Positions 23,161-35,700 of a stretch of DNA of 64,000 nt are shown here, piece by piece. How positions within the stretch are numbered: the stretch's first letter is position 1; the number at the start of each line of letters is the position of its first letter. The position numbers and the translations under genes were made by a program. Source of the stretch: Achatina immaculata. Lineage: Eukaryota > Mollusca > Gastropoda > Stylommatophora > Achatinidae. Below the pieces are notes generated by a model that was not told the DNA's origin, made no database searches, and worked only from the letters and a program-made list of their open reading frames with translations. The DNA lies in assembly GCA_009760885.1 (NCBI GenBank), contig CM019701.1, positions 12,049,963 through 12,113,962 of the forward strand, in the 5' to 3' direction.

Positions 23161-23870
23161 CCTTTACCTACTCATGCTGCAAACATTTAAGAATTTGCTG
23201 TCCACAAAACATTTATATTTTTCACTCCTGCTTCTGAAACTTTCCCAGGTGGAACGTATCTATGATGAACAACAACAACAGAAACAATATCGCAACTGTG
23301 AAATCATGCAAAAGCAAATTTTGTTGTCACTTTTTATCCAAAATATTAAAACAGACAACACAGTACCACAACAGAATACTGACAATGAAGTAAATATTTT
23401 AATAGCTCTGACAACATAACAAAGCAGATTTTTCCTGCTTCACCTGAATGTGTACACTGCACGTGTACAGAAAATCATGGAAGATGTCATTCTGTATCAA
23501 TGATAGAACTATAAAGAACACAAATATCTGGCAATGCCTGCTTGCCATTTTATAAATTACATTATAATTTGTAATATCACCAAGCTGTCCAACAATGAAA
23601 CATATGAACATGTCTGTTTCTCAAGATAACCATTTTAATATGTAATAAGGTGTACTTGATATGAAAAATAACAGTGTACCTCAGGAACTGTTAGCCATAT
23701 TAGAGAATTTGATTGACAGTGGATGAAAGTGTGTAGTGTTATTTTGTAAAAACAGGAAAATTGGAGATGAAAGAAGGAAAAAAAAAAAAAAAGGTAAATG
23801 TAAATACTTTCTTCAAAAGGCCACTATTTGTAGCTTCACCTTCTTTGTTTAAGAAAGACTGATATTTTCT
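23161..23870. other. No gene recognised
   Basis: AT-rich unique-looking sequence, present again at 25204-25912. Short frames of 70-97 residues have no recognised domain, and one is altered by the single-base difference between copies. Confidence 0.5.
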
Positions 23871-23874
23871 TTAT

Positions 23875-24175
23875 TGCATTACTTCCAACTTCTTCAGCAG
23901 TTTTATCCTACTGTCTCCACCTTGGTAAGTATGCAGGAAACTACAGTAGAAAGCAGAACAACAACACAACTCCCTAGATCATCAGAGGAAGTACCCCCCT
24001 CCCCAGACAAGTGTTTCAGCCCTATTAAACTCCTGACACTCGGGGGTGGGGGGGTGGGGAGGAGTTGTGACTCTCAGGGGTCTGTGAGTTTTTTTTTTTT
24101 TCATCCCGTTCCAGGATAGAATCACCTAGAAATGCATTTAAGCCTTTCTGCCATGGGGGAGCGGTATTAGATGTG
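23875..24175 (+). repeat. Dispersed repeat shared (inverted) with 45870-46080
   Basis: CCTAGATCATCAGAGGAAGT, CCCCAGACAAGTGTTTC and the nearby G-rich run are matched in reverse complement at 45910-45975 (AGTTCTCTGATGATCT-type sequence next to TTGTCTGGGGTGGG). Family unknown. The copy at 25917-26217 arises from duplication C. Confidence 0.55.
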
Positions 24176-24179
24176 ATAA

Positions 24180-24295
24180 TTTTATGTATAAACTATATAT
24201 AATGTATAATATATATAGTGTATATATAATGTATAATATATATATATATATAATGTATAATGTATGTATAAGTTATAATATATAATGTGTATATC
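24180..24295. repeat. TA-rich microsatellite
   Basis: Alternating TATATA and TATAATG runs. Repeated at about 26222-26335 in duplication C with a small length change. Confidence 0.9.
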
Positions 24296-24296
24296 T

Positions 24297-24757
24297 TAAC
24301 CAAGTTAAGATTATTCAATTCAAATATGATATCCACCCTCATTTATGCATGTGAAAGCTGGAAAACAACTAAAGAAATAGACAAGAAATTAGAGACTCTT
24401 TCTAAAACAAATGCCTAAGGAAAATACTTGGTATAAAGTGGAGCGAATTCAAGAATGCAGAGATAAGACAGATGAGCAAACAACAACCTGTCTCATGGGT
24501 GATCAGAAAAAAGAAGATGGACATATGTAGGTCATACAATGAGAAGAAACAGTCAGAGAATACCAAAACAAGCTATCAAGTGGAGTACAACGGGTCGAAG
24601 AAAAAGAGGTCAACCGAGTGAAACTCTAAAGAGGACAGTTTAGTTTTTTAACATCCCTCGATGAGGTTGAAAGCTCGCTGAAAATAGGAAATCTTGGCAA
24701 GCTACCATGCAAGCCCTATGTGACGTTTAGCGGCACAGGAAGGATATAAGAAGATAT
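24297..24757 (+). pseudogene. LINE 3' end, copy 1
   Basis: Matches 44840-45310: frames read LRLFNSNMISTLIYACESWK, MGDQKKEDGHM, and a segment like SLDEVESSLKIGNLGK in broken frames. It ends at CGGCACAGGAAGGATATAAG, the same terminus as the other family members. Several stops and frame changes are present. Confidence 0.85.
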
Positions 24758-26338
24758 TAGAACAATTATCATTTCATTCATTGCCCAACAGAAATAACAA
24801 TTTATGGAGTTAAAAAACTGATAGAATATTTAGTGAACAGACATATCAAAATTTGTTATGTCTGCTAACCTGCCATGATTTTAGCAGCATAATGTGTGAC
24901 ACATGAAGTACAAGTGTACTATGGAATCAAAACATGTCACACACAGTCTGCTATAGTTGTAAAAGTACAGTTTGTCACAGTGTGCTCTTGTCAAAATGCA
25001 CCCTCTAGTGCCACATCAGCCTCTAGTGCACTGACATCACCCTCTAGTGTGCTGACTACATCACCCTCTAATGCGGTGACCACATCACCCTCTAGTGCAC
25101 TGACCACATCCCCCTCTAGTGTGCCAACGAATCAAGGAAAATATGGGCACTATCACCATGTCCCCTAGGTGCCTCCATCAAACCACAGGGATAACTTTAC
25201 CCACCTTTACCTACTCATGCTGCAAACATTTAAGAATTTGCTGTCCACAAAACATTTATATTTTTCACTCCTGCTTCTGAAACTTTCCCAGGTGGAACGT
25301 ATCTATGATGAACAACAACAACAGAAACAATATCGCAACTGTGAAATCATGCAAAAGCAAATTTTGTTGTCACTTTTTATCCAAAATATTAAAACAGACA
25401 ACACAGTACCACAACAGAATACTGACAATGAAGTAAATATTTAATAGCTCTGACAACATAACAAAGCAGATTTTTCCTGCTTCACCTGAATGTGTACACT
25501 GCACGTGTACAGAAAATCATGGAAGATGTCATTCTGTATCAATGATAGAACTATAAAGAACACAAATATCTGGCAATGCCTGCTTGCCATTTTATAAATT
25601 ACATTATAATTTGTAATATCACCAAGCTGTCCAACAATGAAACATATGAACATGTCTGTTTCTCAAGATAACCATTTTAATATGTAATAAGGTGTACTTG
25701 ATATGAAAAATAACAGTGTACCTCAGGAACTGTTAGCCATATTAGAGAATTTGATTGACAGTGGATGAAAGTGTGTAGTGTTATTTTGTAAAAACAGGAA
25801 AATTGGAGATGAAAGAAGGAAAAAAAAAAAAAAAGGTAAATGTAAATACTTTCTTCAAAAGGCCACTATTTGTAGCTTCACCTTCTTTGTTTAAGAAAGA
25901 CTGATATTTTCTTTATTGCATTACTTCCAACTTCTTCAGCAGTTTTATCCTACTGTCTCCACCTTGGTAAGTATGCAGGAAACTACAGTAGAAAGCAGAA
26001 CAACAACACAACTCCCTAGATCATCAGAGGAAGTACCCCCCTCCCCAGACAAGTGTTTCAGCCCTATTAAACTCCTGACACTCGGGGGTGGGGGGGTGGG
26101 GAGGAGTTGTGACTCTCAGGGGTCTGTGAGTTTTTTTTTTTTTCATCCCGTTCCAGGATAGAATCACCTAGAAATGCATTTAAGCCTTTCTGCCATGGGG
26201 GAGCGGTATTAGATGTGATAATTTTATGTATAAACTATATAATGTATAATATATATAGTGTATATATAATGTATAATATATATATATATATAATGTATAA
26301 TGTATGTATAAGTTATAATATATAATGTGTATATCTTA

Positions 26339-26798
26339 ACCAAGTTAAGATTATTCAATTCAAATATGATATCCACCCTCATTTATGCATGTGAAAGCTG
26401 GAAAACAACTAAAGAAATAGACAAGAAATTAGAGACTCTTTCTAAAACAAATGCCTAAGGAAAATACTTGGTATAAAGTGGAGCGAATTCAAGAATGCAG
26501 AGATAAGACAGATGAGCAAACAACAACCTGTCTCATGGGTGATCAGAAAAAAGAAGATGGACATATGTAGGTCATACAATGAGAAGAAACAGTCAGAGAA
26601 TACCAAAACAAGCTATCAAGTGGAGTACAACGGGTCGAAGAAAAAGAGGTCAACCGAGTGAAACTCTAAAGAGGACAGTTTAGTTTTTTTAACATCCCTC
26701 GATGAGGTTGAAAGCTCGCTGAAAATAGGAAATCTTGGCAAGCTACCATGCAAGCCCTATGTGACGTTTAGCGGCACAGGAAGGATATAAGAAGATAT
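26339..26798 (+). pseudogene. LINE 3' end, copy 2 (duplication C)
   Basis: A near-identical copy of 24297-24757, with one extra T in the T-run near 26690. Confidence 0.85.
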
Positions 26799-27041
26799 TA
26801 GAACAATTATCATTTCATTCATTGCCCAACAGAAATAACAATTTATGGAGTTAAAAAACTGATAGAATATTTAGTGAACAGACATATCAAAATTTGTTAT
26901 GTCTGCTAACCTGCCATGATTTTAGCAGCATAATGTGTGACACATGAAGTACAAGTGTACTATGGAATCAAAACATGTCACACACAGTCTGCTATAGTTG
27001 TAAAAGTACAGTTTGTCACAGTGTGCTCTTGTCAAAATGCA

Positions 27042-28036
27042 ACATCTTGTGAAATTTTGCAGATGTTAAGAACGTGTGAAACAGTGTGCATGGAATGATT
27101 TAAAATACATGATATGCCAGTCTATTCTCAATCAAGCAACAGTATAATTATAAATAGTGTAATTATTTACAAAATGTAAAACTGTACAACTGACAGTTTT
27201 TATGAAAATAATCATTATAAATCAGTACATTTTTTTTATACATGTAGGACTGTATGTTTAATATAATTTTAATACATTCTTCTTCCTCTACTTTGTTGTT
27301 TACCTTCAAAAGGGTGCTGGCTGCATTGTGTTACAGTTATGTGCCTTTAGACTCAACTTATATGACTTTGGCTTGTAATATTTTCAGGATGCGTTTATCT
27401 TCCCACTGTGATTCTTATTCACTTGGCCATGTTATCTTTCTGTTTCTAGAAGGACCGCTGGGAGGCAGAATAGGGTCTTGGCCAGTTATATAACATTATT
27501 TATATTCTCCACTTTCTACTGTTGCTATTTTAGTTGTACTATTTCAGTTATTGTGGTGCAAGTGCTAGAGTGATTATTGTGGTGCATGTGCTATAGTGAT
27601 TATTGTGGTGCACGTGCTACAGTGATCATTGTGGTGCATGTGTTGAGTGTTACTTTTCAGTATCACGTACATAAATCTCTCAGCAGTTCTAACGTGTCCC
27701 ATGCTGCAGACAAATGGCTGCAGAATGACGGCCTTTGAAGAGCTTACTTCACTACAGTACACTATATCAAACTGCTGACAAGCTATTTTGAACTCCATGC
27801 AAGTCTGATTAATCTGTGTGATACACATTGAGTCATCACTGTCTAGTGGTGGCACCAGCCCTTATATACCTGTCTATCACTTTATCAATTTTAATATTTT
27901 AGCATTCATTCCACTGTGCTGTTTCAAGAATACAGAATATGACAAAATAAGCTTATCAAACTATCAGTTCTATAAAATTTCAATATGCGAAAACTGGTCC
28001 AGCAGACCAATCTGTGACAAAATCAGAGCTCACGTG
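27042..28036. other. No gene recognised; 26-bp x 4 repeat at 27545-27640
   Basis: AT-rich DNA with a small tandem repeat (ATTGTGGTGCATGTGCTATA unit). Short frames on both strands have no domains. Duplicated as 28540-29536. Confidence 0.5.
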
Positions 28037-28040
28037 AACC

Positions 28041-28292
28041 AGAAAAAAGAAGATGGACATATGTAGGTCATACAATGAGAAGAAACAGTCAGAGAATACC
28101 AAAACAAGCTATCAAGTGGAGTACAACGGGTCGAAGAAAAAGAGGTCAACCGAGTGAAACTCTAAAGAGGACAGTTTAGTTTTTTTAACATCCCTCGATG
28201 AGGTTGAAAGCTCGCTGAAAATAGGAAATCTTGGCAAGCTACCATGCAAGCCCTATGTGACGTTTAGCGGCACAGGAAGGATATAAGAAGAT
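28041..28292 (+). pseudogene. LINE 3' end, copy 3 (clipped by duplication D)
   Basis: The same sequence as 26545-26796, with its 5' side lost at the duplication D junction. Confidence 0.85.
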
Positions 28293-29569
28293 ATTAGAAC
28301 AATTATCATTTCATTCATTGCCCAACAGAAATAACAATTTATGGAGTTAAAAAACTGATAGAATATTTAGTGAACAGACATATCAAAATTTGTTATGTCT
28401 GCTAACCTGCCATGATTTTAGCAGCATAATGTGTGACACATGAAGTACAAGTGTACTATGGAATCAAAACATGTCACACACAGTCTGCTATAGTTGTAAA
28501 AGTACAGTTTGTCACAGTGTGCTCTTGTCAAAATGCAACATCTTGTGAAATTTTGCAGATGTTAAGAACGTGTGAAACAGTGTGCATGGAATGATTTAAA
28601 ATACATGATATGCCAGTCTATTCTCAATCAAGCAACAGTATAATTATAAATAGTGTAATTATTTACAAAATGTAAAACTGTACAACTGACAGTTTTTATG
28701 AAAATAATCATTATAAATCAGTACATTTTTTTTATACATGTAGGACTGTATGTTTAATATAATTTTAATACATTCTTCTTCCTCTACTTTGTTGTTTACC
28801 TTCAAAAGGGTGCTGGCTGCATTGTGTTACAGTTATGTGCCTTTAGACTCAACTTATATGACTTTGGCTTGTAATATTTTCAGGATGCGTTTATCTTCCC
28901 ACTGTGATTCTTATTCACTTGGCCATGTTATCTTTCTGTTTCTAGAAGGACCGCTGGGAGGCAGAATAGGGTCTTGGCCAGTTATATAACATTATTTATA
29001 TTCTCCACTTTCTACTGTTGCTATTTTAGTTGTACTATTTCAGTTATTGTGGTGCAAGTGCTAGAGTGATTATTGTGGTGCATGTGCTATAGTGATTATT
29101 GTGGTGCACGTGCTACAGTGATCATTGTGGTGCATGTGTTGAGTGTTACTTTTCAGTATCACGTACATAAATCTCTCAGCAGTTCTAACGTGTCCCATGC
29201 TGCAGACAAATGGCTGCAGAATGACGGCCTTTGAAGAGCTTACTTCACTACAGTACACTATATCAAACTGCTGACAAGCTATTTTGAACTCCATGCAAGT
29301 CTGATTAATCTGTGTGATACACATTGAGTCATCACTGTCTAGTGGTGGCACCAGCCCTTATATACCTGTCTATCACTTTATCAATTTTAATATTTTAGCA
29401 TTCATTCCACTGTGCTGTTTCAAGAATACAGAATATGACAAAATAAGCTTATCAAACTATCAGTTCTATAAAATTTCAATATGCGAAAACTGGTCCAGCA
29501 GACCAATCTGTGACAAAATCAGAGCTCACGTGAACCAAAAAAAAAAAAAAATGTGTTAAACAGAACAGT

Positions 29570-29910
29570 TAAGCATTTCATCAACAGATATCATTATGCG
29601 GTACCGGGTTCAAGGAATAAAATTCATAAGCAGCATTTATTTACACAGCACTGTGACTGCTTCAGTGGTACCAGTTCCAGTCCCGGCAGCGGGTTTTTTT
29701 TTCTGGTGCACACCGAAAAGGCCTCGGGGTTCACCCAGCCTCTAGAAACGGGCGCCAGGGAAATCTTGGAAGGTAAAGCAGCCAGGTGTGATACTGACCA
29801 CATCACACTTTCATGTGCAGAAGGTCATGGAAAATACAGGCCTAACACCGTATTCCCCAACATGCCTTAATGGAATGGAAACGGGAATTTTACCTTTAAC
29901 CTTTACCTGT
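29570..29910 (+). mobile_element. tRNA-derived SINE
   Basis: Contains CCAGTTCCAGTCCCGG (B-box-like), the body motif GCAGCCAGGTGTGATACTGA followed by CCACATCACACTTTCATGTG, and the tail TAATGGAATGGAAACGGG then ACCTTTAACCTTTACC. It is related to the 62840-63115 copy. It has one unexpanded copy of the ACTGACCACATCAC motif. Confidence 0.7.
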
Positions 29911-30155
29911 GATTGCTTCAATATGGTATAAGCCATCATTAGATTGTCATGTTATTATTTATTACATGTAAACTTGCAAGACAATGATGGGGAAAATAAA
30001 CAAAAATTTTAATTTTATTCTCATCTAATTAGTGACATATAGGACTCAAGAAAATAAATACTTCTCCTCCTCAATATTCTCAAGTAAATCTAAACCTGTA
30101 TATCAACATTTTTTTCTGCTTTTGTGAACATTGTTTTTTTTAAATGCCCTCTTAA
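29911..30155. other. AT-rich spacer
   Basis: Nothing recognisable. Confidence 0.4.
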
Positions 30156-30157
30156 AC

Positions 30158-31968
30158 ACACAGACACAAGTGTACACACATCTGACCAGAACAGAGACAT
30201 GCAGACACAAGTGTACACACATCTGACCACAACAGAGACATGCAGGCACAAGTGTACATGCATCTGACCAGAACAGAGACACGCAGACACAAGTGTACAC
30301 ACATCTGACCACAACAGAGACATGCAGACACAAGTGTACACACATCTGACCACAACAGAGACACGCAGACACAAGTGTACACACATCTGACCAGAACAGA
30401 GACACGCAGACACAAGTGTACACACATCTGACCACAACAGAGACACGCAGACACAAGTGTACACACATCTGACCAGAACAGAGACACACAGGCACAAGTG
30501 TACACACATCTGACCAGAACAGAGACATGCAGACACAAGTGTACACACATCTGACCACAACAGAGACACGCAGACACAAGTGTACACACATCTGACCAGA
30601 ACAGAGACACGCAGACACAAGTGTACACACATCTGACCACAACAGAGACACGCAGACACAAGTGTACACACATCTGACCACAACAGAGACATGCAGGCAC
30701 AAGTGTACACACATCTGACCAGAACAGAGACATGCAGACACAAGTGTACACACATCTGACCAGAACAGAGACATGCAGACACAAGTGTACACACATCTGA
30801 CCAGAACAGAGACATGCAGACACAAGTGTACACACATCTGACCAGAACAGAGACATGCAGACACAAGTGTACACACATCTGACCAGAACAGAGACACACA
30901 GACACAAGTGTACACACATCTGACCAGAACAGAGACACGCAGACACAAGTGTACACACATCTGACCAGAACAGAGACACGCAGGCACAAGTGTACACACA
31001 TCTGACCACAACAGAGACATGCAGACACAAGTGTACATGCATCTGACCAGAACAGAGACACGCAGGCACAAGTGTACACACATCTGACCAGAACAGAGAC
31101 ATGCAGACACAAGTGTACACACATCTGACCACAACAGAGACATGCAGGCACAAGTGTACACACATCTGACCAGAACAGAGACATGCAGACACAAGTGTAC
31201 ACACATCTGACCAGAACAGAGACACACAGGCACAAGTGTACACACATCTGACCAGAACAGAGACATGCAGACACAAGTGTACACACATCTGACCACAACA
31301 GAGACATGCAGGCACAAGTGTACACACATCTGACCACAACAGAGACATGCAGACACAAGTGTACACACATCTGACCAGAACAGAGACATGCAGGCACAAG
31401 TGTACACACATCTGACCAGAACAGAGACACACAGACACAAGCGTACACACATCTGACCAGAACAGAGACATGCAGGCACAAGTGTACACACATCTGACCA
31501 GAACAGAGACACACAGACACAAGTGTACACACATCTGACCAGAACAGAGACATGCAGACACAAGTGTACACACATCTGACCACAACAGAGACATGCAGGC
31601 ACAAGTGTACACACATCTGACCAGAACAGAGACATGCAGGCACAAGTGTACACACATCTGACCACAACAGAGACATGCAGGCACAAGTGTACACACATCT
31701 GACCAGAACAGAGACATGCAGGCACAAGTGTACACACATCTGACCAGAACAGAGACACGCAGGCACAAGTGTACACACATCTGACCACAACAGAGACACG
31801 CAGGCACAAGTGTACACGCATCTGACCAGAACAGAGACATGCAGACACAAGTGTACACACATCTGACCAGAACAGAGACACGCACACACAAGTGTACACA
31901 CATCTGACCAGAACAGAGACACGCAGACACAAGTGTACACACATCTGACCACAACAGAGACAAGTCTG
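30158..31968. repeat. 41-bp minisatellite (~44 copies)
   Basis: Very regular head-to-tail copies of a unit with ACACAAGTGTACACACATCT and GACCAGAACAGAGACATGCA, differing at a few fixed positions (CACAACAG/CAGAACAG, ATGCAG/ACGCAG/ACACAG, GACAC/GGCAC). The minus strand of the unit has no stop in any frame and 41 is not a multiple of three. All three minus frames therefore stay open for 600-637 codons, and this is not a gene. Confidence 0.97.
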
Positions 31969-31969
31969 C

Positions 31970-32620
31970 TCCTGGCTAAGAGTGAGAATACTGATGCTGG
32001 GAATGCCAGTCATCAAACACAGGATATGATGTGTAATTTTTGACTGAAAAATTATGAATGAAATGTGACAAATGAAAATACTTATATTTATATTCCAGGA
32101 GGTCTTTATGCAAAATGCAATACCCTTTCTTGCTCTGATGGCTTCTGTATTGTCTGTCTTAGTGCTGTAAATATTTCATTATTGATGCTTCTAAAACTAC
32201 CTAAAAATCACATACTTGTGAATTACAAATTATCTGTTGTTTTTTTTTTATATCCGTTGCCTTTGATAAATCCATTTTGCTGAAATACTGAGTTGTTTTG
32301 TTATATTTTAATACTATTTTTCCCATTTTCCCTTTAATAAACTACTTAGACCTCTACTGAACTCTATCCTCAAGTACTTGTTTCACTGTAGTCATCTTTA
32401 CATTCATCTCTAGCAGGTCATATTACAAAATACAGACGAAGCACGGAGAAGAAAGATGAGAAAACCTGAGAGTTGAAACTCATACTTGAGAAAGATGAGA
32501 AACTCTCTAACCACCAGCTCTCGAGTTATCCATAAAATAAGGCTATAACTAGTCACAAGTACAGGACATCATGACAGCTTCTTTTCAAGAAGATTCCTCA
32601 TCTACAATTTGAAGCCTTGA
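31970..32620. other. Downstream/3'UTR region of the OATP gene
   Basis: Moderately AT-rich unique-looking sequence between the 41-bp minisatellite and the OATP stop codon. It probably holds the 3'UTR. I see no open frame or repeat of note. Confidence 0.4.
32307..32338 (-). other. Possible polyadenylation signals for the OATP gene
   Basis: On the minus strand, ATTAAA hexamers occur at 32338-32333 and 32312-32307, about 285-315 bases past the stop codon. No AATAAA is seen between the stop and these positions. Such hexamers are common in AT-rich DNA, so this is only a candidate 3' end. Confidence 0.25.
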
Positions 32621-32788
32621 TCACAAATTAGTCCCTGTATACTCTTTCTCATTAACCATGCCATTTTCTTTATATCTTTCCTTGTGTTGTTGATCATGTG
32701 GGTCACCACTGACTGAGTCTAGACCATCCTGGGAAGACTGTGATGATGATTCTTTCACAGTGATGAGGTTCTCATCCAAGTCTTTAAC
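32621..32788 (-). CDS. OATP terminal exon: cytoplasmic C-terminal tail and stop
   Basis: The acceptor ctttggcag is followed in phase 0 by [20 protein letters not shown], then a charged, Ser-rich tail of 55 residues ending EYTGTNL and TGA at 32621-32623. It has no hydrophobic segment, as expected for an OATP cytoplasmic tail. The last residues T-N-L fit a class I PDZ-ligand pattern. The exon is placed by splice signals, phase and absence of stops rather than by sequence conservation, so it is slightly less certain than the others. Confidence 0.82.
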   Translation of the reverse strand, partial: VKDLDENLITVKESSSQSSQDGLDSVSGDPHDQQHKERYKENGMVNEKEYTGTNL

Positions 32789-35700
32789 CTGCCAAAGTAT
32801 GAAAACAGAAAGTTATAGTTATTTTTACTCTATTTCTTGTTTCCTCATCTGCCATTTTTATATCAAGCTAAATTTCCTGCCCTGTCTGCACTTTTCTCCA
32901 AATTCTGAGATGCTTGCAACTTCTAACCCAGGTTCAATTTTTCCATCAAGGTTTGGTGACATGTAACAACATAGGTTTTCTCTTCTTGTGCACAGGGCTG
33001 GTTTAATGTTATTGTAAAACTCATAAACACAGGTGGGCCCCTGAGTGTGTATGTGTGTGTGTGTCCAGTGTGTATGAATTAAGGGACAATAGAGTAATAA
33101 CATCTTGCTGGCAGAAATGCAGATGAAGCCACTGACAGCAATTACTGAGGAATGATGCTGGTGATGGTTGGGACATGTGCTCCGGATGACTGACAACTCA
33201 CTACCAAAAATAGCACTAAGATGGACACCACAGGGGAACAGAAGTAAGGGTAGACCAAAAGAGACATGGAGAAGAACAACAGAAAGGATGTTGAGCAATA
33301 GAGGGCTCACCTGGGCAAGAGCAGAAAAAAAGGCAAAGGACAGGCATTTGTGGAAAACCCTTGCGGAAGCCCCATGTGCCCTGGGCACTTAAGATTCAAA
33401 GAGAGAGGAGAGGATAATGATAATATTCAATATATAAATTACAACATTTTTCTTATAAATGATATCACTCATCTTAAATGTAGAATATTTGCCTTATAAA
33501 TTAATGTATATATCTATAAATGACATTAAATAATTATAAATATTATAATTTTATATTTATACAACACATATTATAAATAATAAACGCCCAAGTTTGAATC
33601 ATGGCTTGAATGTCTAGGGTTTATTCTGTTGGGGAAAAAGTAAAAACCCAGCCTGGACATGCACTCTAGGTCAGCCTGGACATGCACTCTAGGTCAGCCT
33701 GGACATGCACTCTAGGTCAGCCTCGACATGAACTCTACGTCAATCTGGACATGCACTCTAGGTTATGGACATGAACTCTAGGTCAGCCTGGACACACACT
33801 CTAAGCAAGTGGCCATTAATCTCTCAGCCTCAAAGTATTCCACAGCGGACACTTAAACTGGCATGGGTTTTTTTTTCATATTTTAAATGATAAGACTTAT
33901 CTTATACTTGATGATACATTTCCTGTAAATGATAATGCTCGCCTTATACATACCAAACCTTTACAGAAAACTAGCTGAGTACCCGACGTTGTCTGGGTAT
34001 TTATTTCTTCCACTCAACAAAGTTCTTTTCATTTCCACAACCTTCTAGATGGTTCTACAAAGTTCTATTCACTGCCGCAACCATCTAGAACATTCTACAG
34101 AGGTCTATTCAGTTCCACAATCTTCTAGAAGGTTCTACAATGTTCAATTCATTTCCACAACCTTCTAGACAGTTCTCCAGGGTCTAGACGGTTTGATTAT
34201 AAATCTTTTTTAGTTTCACCTCCAGGAGCAAGAAGAAATAATTCTTGGGTGAACCCACCTTCGAGCAAGCAACATAAAGGTGTCCGTGGGAGAAACATGG
34301 CGATCTCAGATCTGTCTCTCTCCCTCTCTCTCTGTCCCTATCTCTCTCTCCTTCTCTACCTTTCTCTCCTTCTCTCTCTCTGTCTCTATCTCTCTCTCTC
34401 TCTCCCTTGAGCAAGCAACATAAAGGTGTCCGTGGGAGAAACACGGCGATCTCAGATCTGTCTCTCTCCCTCTCTCTCTGTCCCTATCTCCGTCCCTCTC
34501 TCTCCTTCTCTACCTTTCTCTCCCTCTCTCTCTCTGTCCCTATCTCTCTCTCCCTCTCTCTCTCCCTTGAGCAAGCAACATAAAGGTGTCCGTGGGAGAA
34601 ACATGGCGATCTCAGATCTGTCTCTCTCCCTCTCTCTCTGTCCCTATCTCTCTCTCCTTCTCTACCTTTCTCTCCCTCTCTCTCTCTGTCCCTATCTCTC
34701 TCTCCCTCTCTCTCTCTCCCTTGAGCAAACAACATAAAGGTGTCCGTGGGAGAAACATGGCGATCTCAGATCTGTCTCTCTCCCTCTCTCTCTGTCCCTA
34801 TCTCTCTCTCCTTCTCTACCTTTCTCTCCCTCTCTCTCTCTCTGTCCCTATCTCTCTGTCCCTCTCTCTCTCTCCCTTGAGCAAACAACATAAAGTTGTT
34901 CGTGGGAGAAACATGGCAATCTCAAATCTATCTCTCTCCCTCTCTCTCTCTGTCTCTATCTCTCTCTCCTTCTCTACCTTTCTCTCCCTCTCTCTCTCTG
35001 TCTCTATCTCTCTCTCCCTCTCTCTCTCCCTTGAGCATGCAACATAAAGTTGTCCATGGGAGAAATATGGGATCTCAAATCTATCTCTCTCCCTCTCTGT
35101 CCCTATCTCTCTTTTTCTCTCTCTCCCTCTCTATCTCTCTCCCTTTCTCTACCTCTCTCTCTCCCTCTCTTTCCCTCTCTCTCTCCCTAATTTGAAAAGC
35201 TAATTTGAAAAAAAATAAGAAAACGGCACACTGTCAAAGAGCAATGAAATCTACTATAGAATACAATAAAAAGCTAATATAAACATAAGGAGAAAACAAA
35301 GTTAAAATTTATTTTTACAAATATAATTAACTGTTTCCACTCGCGCGAGCTCCATATGGACCTTTGCAGTATGTGCTATCCCACCCCCGAGAGCCCTATA
35401 AGGCTTTGGAGTTTCTTTCACTGAAAACATGATGTTACCTTTCATTTAACCAGTTAGAACTCTTCTGAATTCAAAGTTAAACTAGTGTTCTAAGCATGAG
35501 GGATGAGGAAGCCATTTTGGATGTTTAGATAGGGGGGTAAAATTCAAGTTTATTTTGAGACTGAGTGGTAGAATGGTCACACCGACCGACTAGACCTAGC
35601 TTACTATATGTATTTCTTGTAGCTGTAGATCTGTTAGATTTACTGGATGTCACAAACATCCATAAATATTGATTTTTCTGTGTTGAAATTTGAATGACTA

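Larger units (their letters stand above)
22958..27041. repeat. Tandem segmental duplication C (~2042 bp x 2)
   Basis: 22958-25000 recurs as 25001-27041. The junction is CAAAATGCA|CCCTCTAGTG at 25000, while the distal copy reads CAAAATGCA|ACATCTTGTG at 27041. The copies differ only by small indels (one A near 23400/25441, an AT dinucleotide near 24195, a T near 26690). The unit carries 24-bp units, the SINE tail, 1 kb of unique DNA and a LINE 3' end. Confidence 0.95.
26541..29536. repeat. Tandem segmental duplication D (1496 bp x 2)
   Basis: 26541-28036 recurs as 28037-29536 with an offset of 1496 bp. The junction GTGAACCAGAAAAAAGAAGA at 28034 joins the distal end to the LINE fragment. The distal end of copy 2 runs into an A15 run. 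The unit starts inside duplication C copy 2 and extends past its end, so C and D overlap. Confidence 0.95.

Noticed and set aside
30090..32016. Open frames of 603, 620 and 637 codons on the minus strand
   Set aside because: They are the three frames of one 41-bp stop-free minisatellite. No domain, no conserved start, and unit changes do not respect codons.
34426..35195. Ser/Leu-rich plus-strand frames
   Set aside because: Produced by CT-rich tandem repeats inside the Helitron.
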